Shown: positions 24,001 to 39,400, counted from the stretch's first letter. The stretch: DNA of 64,000 bases from Diadema setosum (GCF_964275005.1 NW_027307651.1:806001-870000); one strand, 5' to 3'. Numbers and translations: made by a program. Notes: a model not told the origin generated them from the sequence alone.

Positions 24001-24451
24001 GCCTAAGAATTATGTTAAGTTTTGTTCTGCAGCCGGGATATACCTTGAGCAAGCGTTTTTCCCATTTTTTGAGAAATGATAATTGAAAACAGGCCAACTA
24101 ATTCAATAACAAGAGAATCATTATTTCATCTTCCAGCCTTATTTCTTAATGTTTGTGCGTTTGTTTGTTTGTGTATTTGTTTTTGTTCGGAATATCTATA
24201 GCCTGAAATGACACTTTCAAATTATCCGTAAGATCAAACTTAAATATCAAACTAACAAAATTGGAAAGATTGTAGATGTAGGATAAGAAAGTTTATGTTG
24301 GTTAATCAGTGTGAAATGGTTGCGACTGGCCGGAACGTTTTCCAGGGAGTGGAGAGTGGAGAGTGAGAACTGTTTTTGCTTATCATGCTGGTTAGAAATG
24401 ATATGTCCCGTGACCGAGGTAAGAACAGTCATATATATATATGTGTGTGTG

Positions 24452-24510
<59 letters not shown>

Positions 24511-25454
24511 CCCGCTACAACAAAATCCTAAAGCGGCTGACTGTTGAGCCGAGAAAATCGAGTTTGAAGTCATCACATCATCAATATTGGTCAAAACAAT
24601 TGGACTTCTGTTTCTGGCATAGCTTTGTAACCTAATGTTTTGTCTATTATCTGCCGAAATTTTGAATCTAAATGATCAAAGGAAAAGCAAGAAATCAGCG
24701 TTTTTCTGGGCCATGATTTCCCAACTTTCAACGTAACAGAAACGTGTCCGAAGATTTGGATTTAGCGCCATGCGCTTTTTAATTCCAATTTGATTTGATC
24801 ACATGAATGTGCGGACGCCTTTTTGTATCATGCGTTCAAGTTGTAGATCAGTTTGTTGAGGGAAATGGCATCGAACGTATGGAGGGGCCTGCAAGATCCC
24901 TTGACTCTAATCCAGGAGAGAATCTTTCGGATATCATTAAGCGGAAAGCGAGCAAAAAGATAAAAAATGACACTTCGCGGCAAGAATTTCAGAGCATCTC
25001 GCAGAGAGCATGGGCCAACATAGAGCAGCGCCAAGTACAAACTTTAGTTAACAGTATGAGGAAGAGATAATTGAAGAGGATGGTGAACATGTCTATTATC
25101 AAATATTTCACTGTGTGTCCATGAAAACAAAGAGATAGAGAAATGTGTTATAAACCATACTTCAAAGTTTAGAATCATAAGTGATTATTTCATTATTTGT
25201 TTAAAAGTCGAAGCAAATCACTAAAGTGCCATTTTTATCCATGCGTTTTGACATAAAATGTATTTTTCACACCAATGATGATATTAGGTGGCAATGATAT
25301 GCCATTCATGTTAGGAGTAATAAGATTCCCTATCCATTTCCGCTAAAATTATGAAAATCGGTAAAATACTTTTTGAGATATATCCGAAAAATGCTACTTA
25401 CTTTTTTGTTTGAGTGTATTATTATGATAGATGATGTATATGATATATATATAC

Positions 25455-25498
<44 letters not shown>

Positions 25499-25527
25499 AT
25501 ATATATATATATATACACACACACACA

Positions 25528-25578
<51 letters not shown>

Positions 25579-26914
25579 TGTATACTGTATATATTTGTAT
25601 TTAGTTTTCCACTAAAGGAATATCAGATTTTGACCGCCATAGAGGTCATTTTTAATTTTTCACATTTCTCAAGTATGTGTAAGAGTTGCATCATCCAAAT
25701 TAAGATTTGACACTTTCTAAATAGGGTATAAGGCTATCAAGATTCATTGGATGAACGGGAAAAGAATTGTAGATTAGGCACAAAATCTGGTTTAGGCACC
25801 CAGACTATTAGAATATCGCTTAACCTGTAATTCACCACTTCATTGAATTTGGGGATAGGTTTCACGGTAGAATCTGCGCGACGTCTTTCCAGATTCGTAT
25901 TTTTAATAGTAGCTTCTCTTTTCAGGAAACAATTGAAGTCGCGTGATGAGATCAAGACACTTGCTAATATTCCAATTTTTATCGTTGTATTCTTAGTGGT
26001 AGACACTGTCTCCAGCGTTCAAGGATGGAAAGGGGAAGACATCCGACTGCCATGTCACTTCCAAGGTGAACCTGCAGCTGTGTTCTGGGTCAAGGAGAGC
26101 GTCTTACATCAGCAGGTGCTCATGGCTAAATTTATCGATGGGAACTTTGAGAGCTTGGAGAAAGGGTTCGACATGGACAGGAACTTTAACCTCGTCATCT
26201 CTGACGTGAAGATGGCAGATGAGGGTCTCTACCTTTGTCAAGTGCTTCTGAAGAATTTAGACAATTTCGAGAATTCCGTCCATTTGACGGTTAGCTGTAA
26301 GTTATCTTTTGCTATATCATGACAGGGAGGAGGGGATTTGATCGTAAAAGTCGTCACTAACATATCCAAATATTTACCATTTGTAAGAAACTACTTATAT
26401 TGGAATGTAAATTCTGTAGCCGACATCTCAAGTAATCTCGAATATAAACCATTTTCCCCTCCATGCTGAATTTCTCAAAACTCTCGGAGGCGCAAGAGAT
26501 ACTCACTAAAAATAATCTACACAATCTAGTGAAAATATTACTCTTGAAGGAGTAAATAACAGAAAAGAGTGAGTTAAGAGTGATACTGGCTTGAATATCA
26601 AGTTATTTTGGAGTGACCTCAAGGATCAATCGAACATTTTTGAGTGATCCCTGATGTCACTTCAAAATATTATTCACTCCTTCAAGAGTGAATATTTTCA
26701 CTCAGTTTTTTTTTTTTTCGTTTTTGTTTTTGAAGAGAGTACATCATCCAGATTCGGATTCAGTTCCCATGAATGATGGTGAAACTATCAGCTCTTTCTA
26801 ATCATTCATCATAGAAAATAACATTTTTTTTTTTTTGGTGGCCATCTTGAATATCTTAACGTCCTCGAGTATGCATATGTTTCATAATCCAGAAATCAAA
26901 TTATAAAAAACATC

Positions 26915-26956
<42 letters not shown>

Positions 26957-26987
26957 TATACATATATACACACACAGTACATGTATG

Positions 26988-27048
<61 letters not shown>

Positions 27049-30000
27049 AATATATATTTTGTATTTAGTTTTCTACTAAAGGAACATCAGAATTTGGCCG
27101 CCATATTTGAGGTCATCTTGAATGTCTCACATTCCTCAAGGATGTGTAAGAGTGGCACCATCCAAATTTAGATTTGACATTTTCGAAATAGGGTATAAGG
27201 CTATCAAGATTCATTGGATGAACGGTAAAAGGATTGAAGGTGAGGCCCAAAATCTGGGTTTTGCACCCAAACTATTCGAATATCGCTAAACCTGCATGTA
27301 ACTGACCGTTTCATTGAATTTTGGCAGAATCGGTACAATATCTTTTCAGATTCTTATTTAGGAAGCTTCTCTCTTCAACAAACAATCGAAGTTGCGTGAT
27401 GAAGAGATCAAGACACTTGCTAATATTCCAATTTTCATCGTTGTACTCTTAGTGGTAGACATTGTCCCCAGCGTTCAAGGATGGAAAGGGGAAGACATCC
27501 GACTGCCATGCCACTTCCAAGGGGTACCTGAATCTGTGGTCTGGGTCAAAGAGAGCATCTTGTATCAGCCGGCTCCCAAAGCTAAATTTATCAATGGGAA
27601 CTTTAGGAGCTTGGAGAAAGGGTTCGACATGGGCATGAACTTTAACCTGGTCATCTCTGACGTGAAGATGGCAGATGAGGGTCTCTACCTTTGTCAAGTG
27701 CTTCTGAAGAATTTAGACAATTTCGAGAATTCCGTCCATTTGACGGTTAACTGTAAGTTATCTTTTGCTATATCATGACAGGGAGGAGGGGATTTGATCG
27801 TAAAAGTCGTCACTAACATATCCAAATAGTAATAAATCATAATCATGCTGGAGATGTTGGCATATTATTTGTTTATGCATACATGAGATTGATGGAGACC
27901 ATAAGATCGATATCAAATTAAAAAAAAAAAAAATCGGAGCCATAAAGAGTGTGCAAAAACTTCTTTGACCAGAATTACAAGATACATAAGCCATTATGAC
28001 GTTAAACTTCATAATTATAGCATTTAAAGATAAGATAATAAAATAATAAGATAAAATGATAAAATAAGATGGGAGTGTAGCAAGTATAGAATTTTGCAAA
28101 ATTCCGAAGACACATTGAGTAGCTGTGTCAATCATGACACGAGATATGTGATAAATAACTTGTTATACATTTGCCAGGGCTTTATCTTCTTAGCATTGTC
28201 CGGAAATCAGGAATTATATAACACTCTTCTTTTAACGAGAGAGATGAAATCTATCAAAATTGTCTTAGTTATTTGCTCATATAAACGATAGCAAGAAACT
28301 CATATTGTAATTATCAGATATGTGACATCCTATGAATTTCCTGTTTCCCTAGCGATGGCATCTAAACATACAATTGAGAATTGCGTCACTGAGAGTAAGT
28401 CCCGTCAAAGCAAGTGTACGTACCGACCTCCTAACACTTCTTTCATTACGCTTACGTGTGTCGTGAGTGGATTCATGCCCGACGTTTCTTTGATGTGGAC
28501 CGATGAGTCTGGAAAGAGACTACAATCCATGGCTTCACAAGAGACAACACTATCTGATGACACATACGAGAGGTTCGAGGAAATCGAGGTTTCAGTGAAA
28601 CGTGGAACAGAGCGAACTTTCATGTGCATAGCTACCGGTGACACGGTGAATGGAACGTCGACCAAAAGAATCACTCTTCTGCCTGTATTAGGTATTGTCG
28701 AAATCTTTTAAGTTGGTTTGATGTTGTTGTTTTTGAGGATAATAGGGTGTCTCATTAAAAATTTACCGCCACTTCAACTACAAACAAGAAAAGGATGCCC
28801 GACAAAAATAGAAACAATACTTCAACAAACGTTTTCATTCTGATTTGGCAACTTGAAACTTAATCTGAGCGGGTAGTTTTAGTCACAAATGAATGTGAGT
28901 TTACCCTGCTATCGAAAACACGTTCATTAATATAAAGAGTGCTAATTGATATAACGGCAAGGACCTTTAATAATGTAATTTTGCTTACAGCTGTTGTACT
29001 CGTAAAGTCAACTTTAATACACGTCTGTGGCACTACGGCTACGCCAAATAACATCGACGTAGTGAAAAATTACCGAGGTACTCATGGACATGTTTAATGA
29101 CTTTTACACTAGCATGTAGTGAATAACGTGTTTTTACCTTATCTATATCAAATTTCAGGAGAACGGGATATTGTCGGTCTCATCATCGGACTAGTCATTG
29201 GTATACCATCTGCCGTAACCATCCTGGTTCTCCTTGCTGCAAGATTTTGGCAAAAATGCGATAGGAACTTCATGCCGCAAAGAGGTGTCGTACATGTTTC
29301 TCTTTATTCATTTGTTGAGTGTTTTGTTTGTTTCTTTATTGAACCAGTGAAAAGTTATTATGTCTGTAACATTCTCTGCCTTTCGAATTGCCGCATTCAT
29401 CCGACTAAAGTAGTTTTAATCAACCATTTCTGTCATGCCTGCGTAATAATTTGTGACAAACTCAGCAATAGATAACAAAAAACAACTCGTGCTTTAATTA
29501 GACCTTTTTTATATTTTTTAATCACTGTTCACCTTGTCCAGTTTCGAAGGAATTAATATCGACCGTGCAGACAACCGTGAATAGTGAAGATGAGAGCAGA
29601 AAGTGGTACTCCGTCCAATGGGCGGACTTCAAACTTTGTTGCAGACGACTGAGGGACGTGTCCACTCAACACGTGAGTATGAGGCGGGATGACATGTGTA
29701 ATGTTACCCTACAAGGGGTCAAGAGGTTAATTAGCTAAATTTTACTTCGAGCGGCATCATTTTGCCACAATGAAACTGAAAGCGGTACCTAAAATGTCAT
29801 GCGAACACTGGTGGAATTGCTAGGTGAATCGTACATAATCACTTTATACCTTTCGTTTTTCCTGTTTTGGAACTTGCGTCATTTCAATTCAATTCAATTC
29901 AATTCAATTTTATTTCCATTTCCATTGAATAAATTTATGTCTCATGTCTCAAGGATTTTGTATCTGAATTGCTTTTTTTTTTTTCAATTTCTGAAACTAT

Positions 30001-33000
30001 ACTGGTCGTACACTAGATATGCATTAAACAGTTCCAGCACGTTTATTTTCATACTTCACTTGACGTTTATACATAGACACTCAGAAAAAAAAAATACAAA
30101 CAAACAAGGTATAAGATATGATATAAAGCGGGTCATGACTGTAGAAAGTGTGTCACGATACACATGTACATAGGAGACAATTCTCTATGACATGTGAAAT
30201 ATTAAGGAACTGCAAAAGCAAAGCTTGTAACCACGGGCTTCAGCAACAACAAAATATCAATGTAAATTTGTTTTGCAATGGAGATAAAACACAAAGTACT
30301 ATTTACGAAACTATATGAAAGCTAAAATAGCAAGGTACAGAGGGCGGAAGAAATAAAAGAAAAGAGAAGGGAAAGGGAAAGAGAAAAAAAAAACAAAGAA
30401 AAATGGATAAGAACTGAGTGAAAAAATAGACATATCTATGTAAATAAACAAGTATACGAGCATATATCTAGAGTCAAGATCATGAGGAGTGCCAAGTATG
30501 AGTAAACTAGTTTAGATATTATAATGGATTAAGGCTCTGAAGTACATGGTCTATTCAAGCGCTTAATCTTTACCGAGCTGTGCTAGCTGTGCAATGAAAG
30601 GGACAAAACTCAGGATGTAAATCACCGAAGCAACAACAATAAATGGATTATCGAATTACGCTGAAATTGAGCATGTTCTATTACAACATTCTGTCCATGA
30701 TTACTGCCAACTTTCAATGCAGTAGTTTTATCCTTTCAAAATTTAAAAGATTTTAACGTGAATAGTGTGTAAAGGATTTCAATACATTAAAAAGGAAACT
30801 CTAAGATATACCCTACAATTTTATTCTCTCCCCAAAAATGGTTGTAGAAAAAAGTGCTGAAAACGCACATTTCTATTCATGTTTTGATCCCACCAAACTA
30901 AAGAATAATATAGCAGAAGGATAGCACTTTCAGAAAATAAGAAAACCTCAAAATTGACTCAGTTTGCCCATTTCACCTATTTTGAGTCCTCACGTAAAAT
31001 CAAGGGGTGCAACTTTTTGTTCGTTTTGTGATGCACGGTCACATATAAAACAAAATATCGTGATCGATAGTGTCAAAGGCGTTGGACAGGTCCAGGAATA
31101 TACAAACTGTAGGTAATGAATCGTCGATAGCGTGGGCTATTTGATCGATAACAGCAAGCAGAGCGTAAGTAGTAGAGTGTTTTGTTCTTAAATCCACATT
31201 GAGAATCATAAAAAAGTATTGCATTCATCTTAAACCTTTGATTACACGAGAATATATCAAATGTCCGAAATCTTGGAAATTGTGGTCAAAAGAGAATTTG
31301 GACGACAATTACTTACATCTTATTTATTACGTTTTTAATAAACTGAAACAACTTGGCAATTTGTATATGACTAGGCACTGCGCCAGTAACAAGGAACAAA
31401 TTCAATACATATGTTACAGGAGTCAAAATTGCAGATATATTAACAATTTCGGGCAAGATATTCGTACTGCCATCGTCATGACCGTGTCCAGCATTCTTTT
31501 CTTTTTCTTTACTGTTAACTACGTGATTACTCGAACGTCAGTATGACGTAAGTATCTTTTTTAATCTAATTACTGTCTATATCTCCATTACATACCATTA
31601 TTTTCAGTGAAACTCGTAGATATCCATGTACAGGTGTTTTATGTGAAGATCTGTGTAAAATAAAGAATATTGCCCCGCCACTAGCATGACTAGCATGCCT
31701 GTCAAAATATCACAATGCTCCCGATGATAAATGTCCCGATGATATGGGAATTATTTTGCATATTTCATAAAATTTTGAGCAATTTGAAATCTTGCACCCA
31801 TGTGATCATACGTAAAGGAAGAATGACGTGTTTAACTACTTTTTTTTTTTCATGAGTACAATTTTTTTATCCACTTTCAATGTTATTGTACTTGCCTTAT
31901 TCTATGCGGATTAATTTGAACAGTTTGTTTGAAATTGCTGTTGATATCGTCAAAAACTGTGTCAAACTTTTTGTTTTTCTCTTTCAGGCACGAATACCAT
32001 TCTGGCTGTACGCCTTCTATCGGACCGGACTGGCCGCCTATTTCTTCGTATTTTTCATAGCGTACGTTGTACTCGGAGTGAAGGCAATGGGCGGGAAGTT
32101 CTTCATTTACCTCCCGGTCTGGACGTATACTGCCTCCGTGTGTTATGTGTGCCTTGCCTTCTTTAACGTTGCGATGGACTTCGTGAAGAACAAGGGAAAT
32201 CCAACGATTGAAGGTATTCATATTGTAGGTGTTGAAAGGGAGGACGGAGGAGGCTAACATGAAAGGCAGCGAAAGGTTCTGTTATAAAGCCGAAGTTGTT
32301 TGCAGGGCCCAAAGTTAGAACTAGAACTGATTATTGGCCACCAGATTTCCAAAAAGGTTTTAGTGGTCCAATACGGCAACTAAAGGATTGCATGTCTGCT
32401 TTTATTTCCTTTTTTTGGGGCCACCAACATTTCAGATGTGCAGATGTTAGTGGTTCGAATTAGCCATCAGAGGTAGAAGTTAGTGTCGAGCTTTGCACAG
32501 TGGATGTGAGCCGTATTACAAAACCGACAAAAAGTCACCCTTCAGTTATAGCACATTATAAAGAGCACACTTTGCGCTTTAAAATGATGTGTAACTCTAT
32601 TCTACTGAACTTTCTTAACTTATCTAAATATTGAAAAGACAGCACACACCTTGGAAAGGAGTGTACTGAGAAAAGAGGCTGTGAATCTGTATTGTCATAG
32701 AGTCTATAATTCAATTGCATTGTGTTTAATCTGACCGGGAGCCGTGCTGAGTGAAATAAATGGGAGAAAAAACGGCATGTATAACCTCATATTATCACAG
32801 TAAGCTGGAAAATGATCATGCTCTATCAACACTGGTCGTTCTAACCATGACTAATACCAACTTTCAAAGCAGTAGCATCCTTCTTTCAAAGATTATCAGA
32901 GTTGAAAACGAAGAGTGTGTAAAGGGTTTTTAGGAAATGAAAATGTACTCTAAGCCACACCTAATCATACTACTCTACAAAACTAAAAAAAAAAGTCTTA

Positions 33001-33397
33001 CAGAAAAACAGCTAAAAACGCAATTTCCCATTTTGTTATGATCTCAAACTTTAGCAAAATGTAGAAGAAACTTGCTTTAAAAAAAAACATGCAAAATATC
33101 ACATTTTCAATATCACAGGTTGACCCATTTCACCCATTTTTCAGTCCTAAACAAAAAACAACCAAAAAAAGTGTGTGCGACTTTTTGTGGATTTTGTATT
33201 CCACTGTGACATATTATGCACCCAACTGGTTCTTCACAAAGGTTATTCATGGCAGGCTCGATACTTTTATCTGGTACCCCTTAACAAAGTCTTATGTTAA
33301 ACGCGCCGTTTTGATATTAGTTACTTGATATAACGAATTGCGAAACTCTGCTGAGCAATAGAATGATTTCCAGGGACTTTAAAATACACACACGCAT

Positions 33398-33429
<32 letters not shown>

Positions 33430-36400
33430 AAGAACACCAGTCAACTATACAAGATTGTGAAGTTAATAAACAAATTTAGTTGCGCTTGTAAACCGTTGCT
33501 GTCATGGTCTATTTTCTCGAAATGAGTAGGAAAGATTCAGTTGCTCACATGCCGATTTTCGTTTCCTTGACAATGTTTGAATTATATAGACCGGGGGCCC
33601 AGGAGGTTTATTCAACCGAAAAGCGGACAAGCAACTGACCTCATAGGAAGTTTACATGGACCCTGGACATCACAAAAATGCATTGCTGCCGGGTCTCATC
33701 GTTGGCCTTCCCGCCAAAATCACGCAATGTATGACGTCACTTCCGGTTGGCCCTTTTCTCAAATTTTTGAGACAGTTTGAGTTTAAGGATCATTATTAAG
33801 ATGTCAATTTCGGCATCTAACGGGTATCCTAGATATGTTTTATTTGGTATCCAACTATTTTGGAGTATGTATTTACCATCTGTTTGCCCATTTTGTATGT
33901 GGTGATGCTCCTGAGGGTGAATATAATCTTGGCAATCATTGTCGACGTCGCTGTTTTAGAGAAAATGACACCTAGATTTTGATCACTTTCTAGAAGACAG
34001 TTGTTAATACTCTCTATAAATAGCTCAATCTTGTCTAACGGTTGTAAAAATCTATATCCAGCCCTTCTTGTGATTTGAGATAAGTCTAGTCCGTTCAAAC
34101 ATTAAAAAGTATAACCCTTCCACCATTTAGAGTAGCGCCTTCTGTGGTCCGAACCTCTGCAACACAAAAACTAAACTTTGAAACAAAGCATTATTGGACA
34201 CATGTTGGGTTTGTATATAAATGCGCACAAAAATTGTATATCTCGTCAGAGTATTATAATGTTCTTCACTTAAAGCTTCTAGATAAGTTATGGAAGAGAG
34301 TACAGGAACTAGGCAATATCTAAATCTTGTACATGGGCAAACAGTATTTGCATCATTATGACCAAGAGTCAAACTAAATTCGCAATATTTCGGGACACAG
34401 CCTTTAGAATGTCTTCGTCATCACTGACGCTTCCATCACTCTCATCGCTTTCATCACTCTCATCGCTTTGCTCACTCCATGTCTATTCGGATTCCTCATC
34501 GTCTCGGTTTGCATTATCTGAAGGACTGAACGATGAGCCTTCGAGAGATGCGGGGACTGCACTTCCTTGGTACCAGTCTGGCTCAAAGTGCTTCTGGGTA
34601 GATTTCCACCCATAGTCTACAAGACTGCCGTGCTGTCATGGCTCTCTTCCACATTCTGGAAACAAACTGTGCTCTTGGATGTGATTTTTAAGTGTTGTGG
34701 CACAAAGAGGAAGAGAATTAGTAAATAGCAGATGATTTTATTCAGTCTTGCAAGGGGCAGTACCTTTGTCACCTCCACTGCTCATTCGCTTGAAGACATT
34801 GTATAATATCTGGCATCATTTATGTCCAATGTTGCAAAGCCATACAGTGGGCAGATGAAGAATGTGGCAGCTCGAATATCTACTTCCTCGTTTGAGAAAG
34901 ACTGAAAAGATTTGATATGTGTTGCACTATTTTCCATCTTTTGATAAGGTTTTCCTTTCCCTTTCCTGGAGAAACGTGAAGTGAAATCGCAACCTCTCAG
35001 GGAGACCAATATGTGCATCGCTAATGTCAGGTTGCTTCTCTTTGAGGACTGCTGCAATTTTGAGACATCAACTTACCTTCTGTTATTGCCCGAACCAAAG
35101 TCTATAATTTTTCCTTCGTCCGACCTGGCACAGTACAGCAAGATGATGAAGACGTCTGTGTCACTGGACCCGAACGAAGACAATGCCCTCTTATTTGCCT
35201 ATTAGCTTCTTCATGATGGCCTTGCAAGTGTCTCGGCATATCTGCTTACAGTTTGTTGTTGGCATTCCTCAGTTCTACACAGCTTGTGCCTTGAGAAACA
35301 CACCACATTTTCTATCCAATAACCTGTCCATACTGGGGCTTCCTCCACTCCGATATATCTTGCGAACTGTTCCTTGAATGAAGAACTTTTGAGTAAATCC
35401 TTGCCTCTATGGCGCTGAACCTGATCTGGCCCAGCAATGAAGAACTCATGTGAGGTAGAACATTGCAGGTTTCCATCAGGATCTTTGATGGAGGGGGATT
35501 GGTATATTTTGTCTAGTACCGAGTAAATTTCCTCTCCGCGACATGAGCAAACTCTCTTCAAGAGACCCTTGGCCATATGTTGAATTGCTGTGTTGTAGAA
35601 TTGTCTCATGAATGATGATGCCTCCGTCAATCATTCTTGCTGAGATCACAGGAAAATTTGTTTCTTCGTTTTGCCGTTTAAAGAGACTATACAGTTCTGG
35701 TTGAGGTGAGGATTTAGCTTTTAAAGGGATGGTACAGTATTGTTGGAGCTGAGGATTTGGCTTTTAACTTTTTGCGAGATACCAAGAAATCACTTATGAA
35801 ATAGTACTGGGCATGCCATTCTAAGAGGAATTGAAAGTTTATTTGATGAAAATCGGTTTTAGAATAGCTGAGACATCCAAAAACAAAGTAAAAAAGCAAT
35901 CATAATAATACGTGGGTCCCACAATTTATTAGTATTACTCTGTTTTGGGTATCTCAGTAATTTCATGACCAATTTTCATCAAATAAACGTTGAATTCCTC
36001 TTGGAATTACATGCTCTTTCATATTTCATAAGAGGACTCTCATTATCTCACCCAAGAATGTTAAAAACCTGAAAACTGTATGAGCCCTTTAACATTTTGC
36101 GAGAGATTCAGAAACCACTCTGTGAGATGGCAAAGAGCATGCAATCCAAAGGGGACTCAAAGGTTTACTTAATGGAACTCGGGTTTGAAATGGCTGAGAT
36201 ATCCAAAATCAAGGTGAAACAAAGAGATCCTAATAAAAGTTGTGGCCTGTCGCCTTTTATTATCACTTTTTTGGTATATCTCAGCCATTTGAAAACCAAT
36301 CTTCATCAAATAAACGTTGAATCCTTTTTAGAATTACATGCTCTTTCATTTTTCATAAGAGTTTCCTCATTTTCTCACTTAGGAATGATATAAACCTGAA

Positions 36401-39400
36401 TTATCACCTCAACCAGTACTGTACAGTCCCTTTAAGCAGCTTTGTCAAAGCTGCTTTCTCAGTCTTCAGGGGTGTCCCCATTACTTGATGGGCCAGCGAA
36501 AGGGGTACTTCAATGAGAGGGTAGCTAAGAATGTGCTTAAGATCGAATGTATCTCTTGATTCAGCTGCAACAGCTAGCATACGTCCGAAAAAGTCTCTGG
36601 CTCCCTCAGTTGCGTGTACTCTTTTTTACTGCTGTTTTAGACCTCTTTGCGTTTTCTGAAACAAAGTTTAACATTTTGATTCTGGGAACTGGCTTCAGAA
36701 ACCTGGAACTGGCAGCTGCACATACCTTGAAACTCAGTCCGTCTTTTCTGCCCTCGTTCGAGTGTTGTTAGGAGAAATTGCCTCGTTATCTCACTTGTCT
36801 TTGAAGAAGTTCTCGTATTTCGCACAAAGTTCACCCAGTGCAGCGTCTTCCTCTACGTCTTGAGACCTTTCCCTGCTGTTATTGTTGGCAGATATCACAT
36901 AGTTGCAACATATATAACCGCCTCATCTGATGATTCAAGAATTCTAGAGAGCAATGCCTTTTCAATTGCGGCGAAATTGTATGGTGTGCCGTGTTCATAT
37001 TCACCCTCAATGGCACCGTTACAAATTTAACAGCATGCTGGAAATATGGTCACTTGATCTTGATCAAATCAAATTTGCAACGTAAAAAACACCATGTTCT
37101 TTTTGTGGCATTTGGCCATTTTCTCCAAATTTTGAGACAGATTCCATAGAAGCATCATCAATAACATGTCTGTATGATCATCTTAGAGTGTACTAAATTA
37201 TTAATTTTTGGTATCTCAATAGATAAGAGTATGGACAACCATATAATTATTCTTTTTTTTTTTTTGTAATGGTACCATTGAGGGTGAATATGACCGAACT
37301 TGGCACACCATATGAATGTGGCCGCGATGGAAAAGGCAAAAACACATACAACCCCTTTGTCTATGATGGCCCTTCTGAGCTCATCAATATCTCATCGAGG
37401 AACGTGGCCAGTGAGACAACGAGGCAATTTCTCCTGACAACACTTGAACGAGGGTAGAAAAGACGAACTGAGTTTCAAGATGAATGTGCAGCTGACAGTT
37501 CCAGGTTCCTGAAGTCAGTTCCCAGAATCAAAATGTTAAACTTTGCCTCAGAAAATGCAGAGATCTAAAACAGCAGTACACAGAGTGCACGCAGCCAGAG
37601 ACGTTCCTGATCGAAACCTCCAATGTTCTATTTCACATGAATTCTTCATTACTGGGACAGATCAGGTTCAGCGCTATAGAAGCAAGGATTTACTCCAGAG
37701 TTCTTCAGTCAAGGGACAGTTTGCAAGATATATAATGTAGGAATGGAGGAAGCCCCAGTATGGACAAGTTATTCACCAGAAAATGTTGCATGTTTCCCAC
37801 GGCAGAAGCTTTGTAGAATTGAGGAATGTCAACAACCAACTGTAAGCAGATATGCCGAGACACTTGCAAGGCCATCATGCAGAAGCTAATATGCAAATAA
37901 GAGGGCATTATCTTCGATAGGTCCAGTGACACAGACGTCTTCATCATCTTGCTGTACTGTGCCAGGTCGGATGAAGGAAAAATAATTATAGACTTTGGTT
38001 CGGGTAAAAACAAAAGGTAAGTTGATGTCTCAAAAATTGCAGCAGTTCTCGAAGAGAAGCAACCTGACATTACCGATGCACATATTGGTCTCCCCGACAG
38101 GCTGCGATTTCACTTCACGTTTCTCCAGGAAAGAGAAAGTAAAACCTTATCAAAAGATGGAAAATAGTGCAACATACATCAAATCTTTCCAGTCTCTCTC
38201 AAACGAGGAAGTAGATATTCGAGCTGCCACATTCTTCATCTGCCCACTGTATGGCTTTGCAACATTAGACATAAATGATGCCAGATATTATACAATGTCT
38301 TCAAGCGAATGAGCAGCGGAGGTGACAAAGGTACTGCCCCTTGCAAAACTGAATAAAATAATCTGCTATTTACTAATTCTCTTCCTCTCTGTGCCACAAC
38401 ACTTAAAAATCACATCCAAGAGCACAGTATGTTTCCAGAATGTGGAAGAGAGCCATGACAGCACGGCAGTCTTGTAGACTATGGGTGGAAATCTACCCAG
38501 AAGCACTTTGAGCCAGACTGGTACCAAGGAAGTGCAGTCCCCGCATCTCTCGAAGGCTCATCGTTCAGTCCTTCAGATAATGCAAACCGAGACGATGAGG
38601 AATCCGAATAGACATGGAGTGAGCAAAGCGATGAGAGTGATGAAAGCGATGAGAGTGATGGAAGCGTCAGTGATGACGAAGACATTCTAAAGGCTGTGTC
38701 CCGAAATATTGCGAATTTAGTTTGACTCTTCGCTCTTGGTCATAATGATGCAAATACTGTTTGCCCATGTACAAGATTTAGATATTGCCTAGTTCCTGTA
38801 CTCTCTTCCATAACGTATCTAGAAGCTTTAAGTGAAGAACATTATAATATTCTGACGAGATATACAATTTTTTTTTTGTGCGCATTACGAACATTAATCT
38901 CCAACATGTGTCCAATAATGCTTTGTTTCAAAGTTTAGTTTTTGTGTTGCACAGGTTAGGATCACAGAGGGCACTACCCTAAATGGTGGAAGGGTTATAC
39001 TTTTTTAATGTTTGAACAGACTAGACTTATCTCAAATCACAAGAAGGGCTGGATATAGATTTTTACAACCGTTGGACAAGATTGAGATATTTATAGAGAG
39101 TATTAACAACTATCTTCTAGAAAGTGATCAAAATCTAGGTGTCATTTTCTCTAAAACAGCGACGTCGACAATGATTGCCATGAATATATTCACCCTCAGG
39201 AGTATTACCACATAGAAAATGGGCAAATAGATGGTGAATACATACTCCAAAATAGTTGGATACCAAATAAAATATATCTAGGACCCTCTTAGATGCCGAA
39301 ACTGACATCTTAATAATGATCATTCAACTCAAAATGTCTCAAAAATTTGGGAAAAGGGCCAACCGGTAGTGACGTCATACATTGCGTGATTTTGGCGGGA

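Noticed and set aside
24247..25615. Cysteine/valine, threonine/histidine and isoleucine/tyrosine repeat proteins
   Set aside because: These are translations of TG and TA microsatellites.
25997..26296. Antigen-receptor-type V segment with recombination signals or a J motif
   Set aside because: No FGxG J strand and no heptamer/nonamer were found next to the V exons. A normal splice donor follows directly, so this is not a rearranging segment.
34358..34615. Serine-rich frame [17 protein letters not shown] and its mirror at 38479-38685
   Set aside because: It is antisense to the acidic tail of the transposon gene remnant and appears in both arms only because they are inverted copies.
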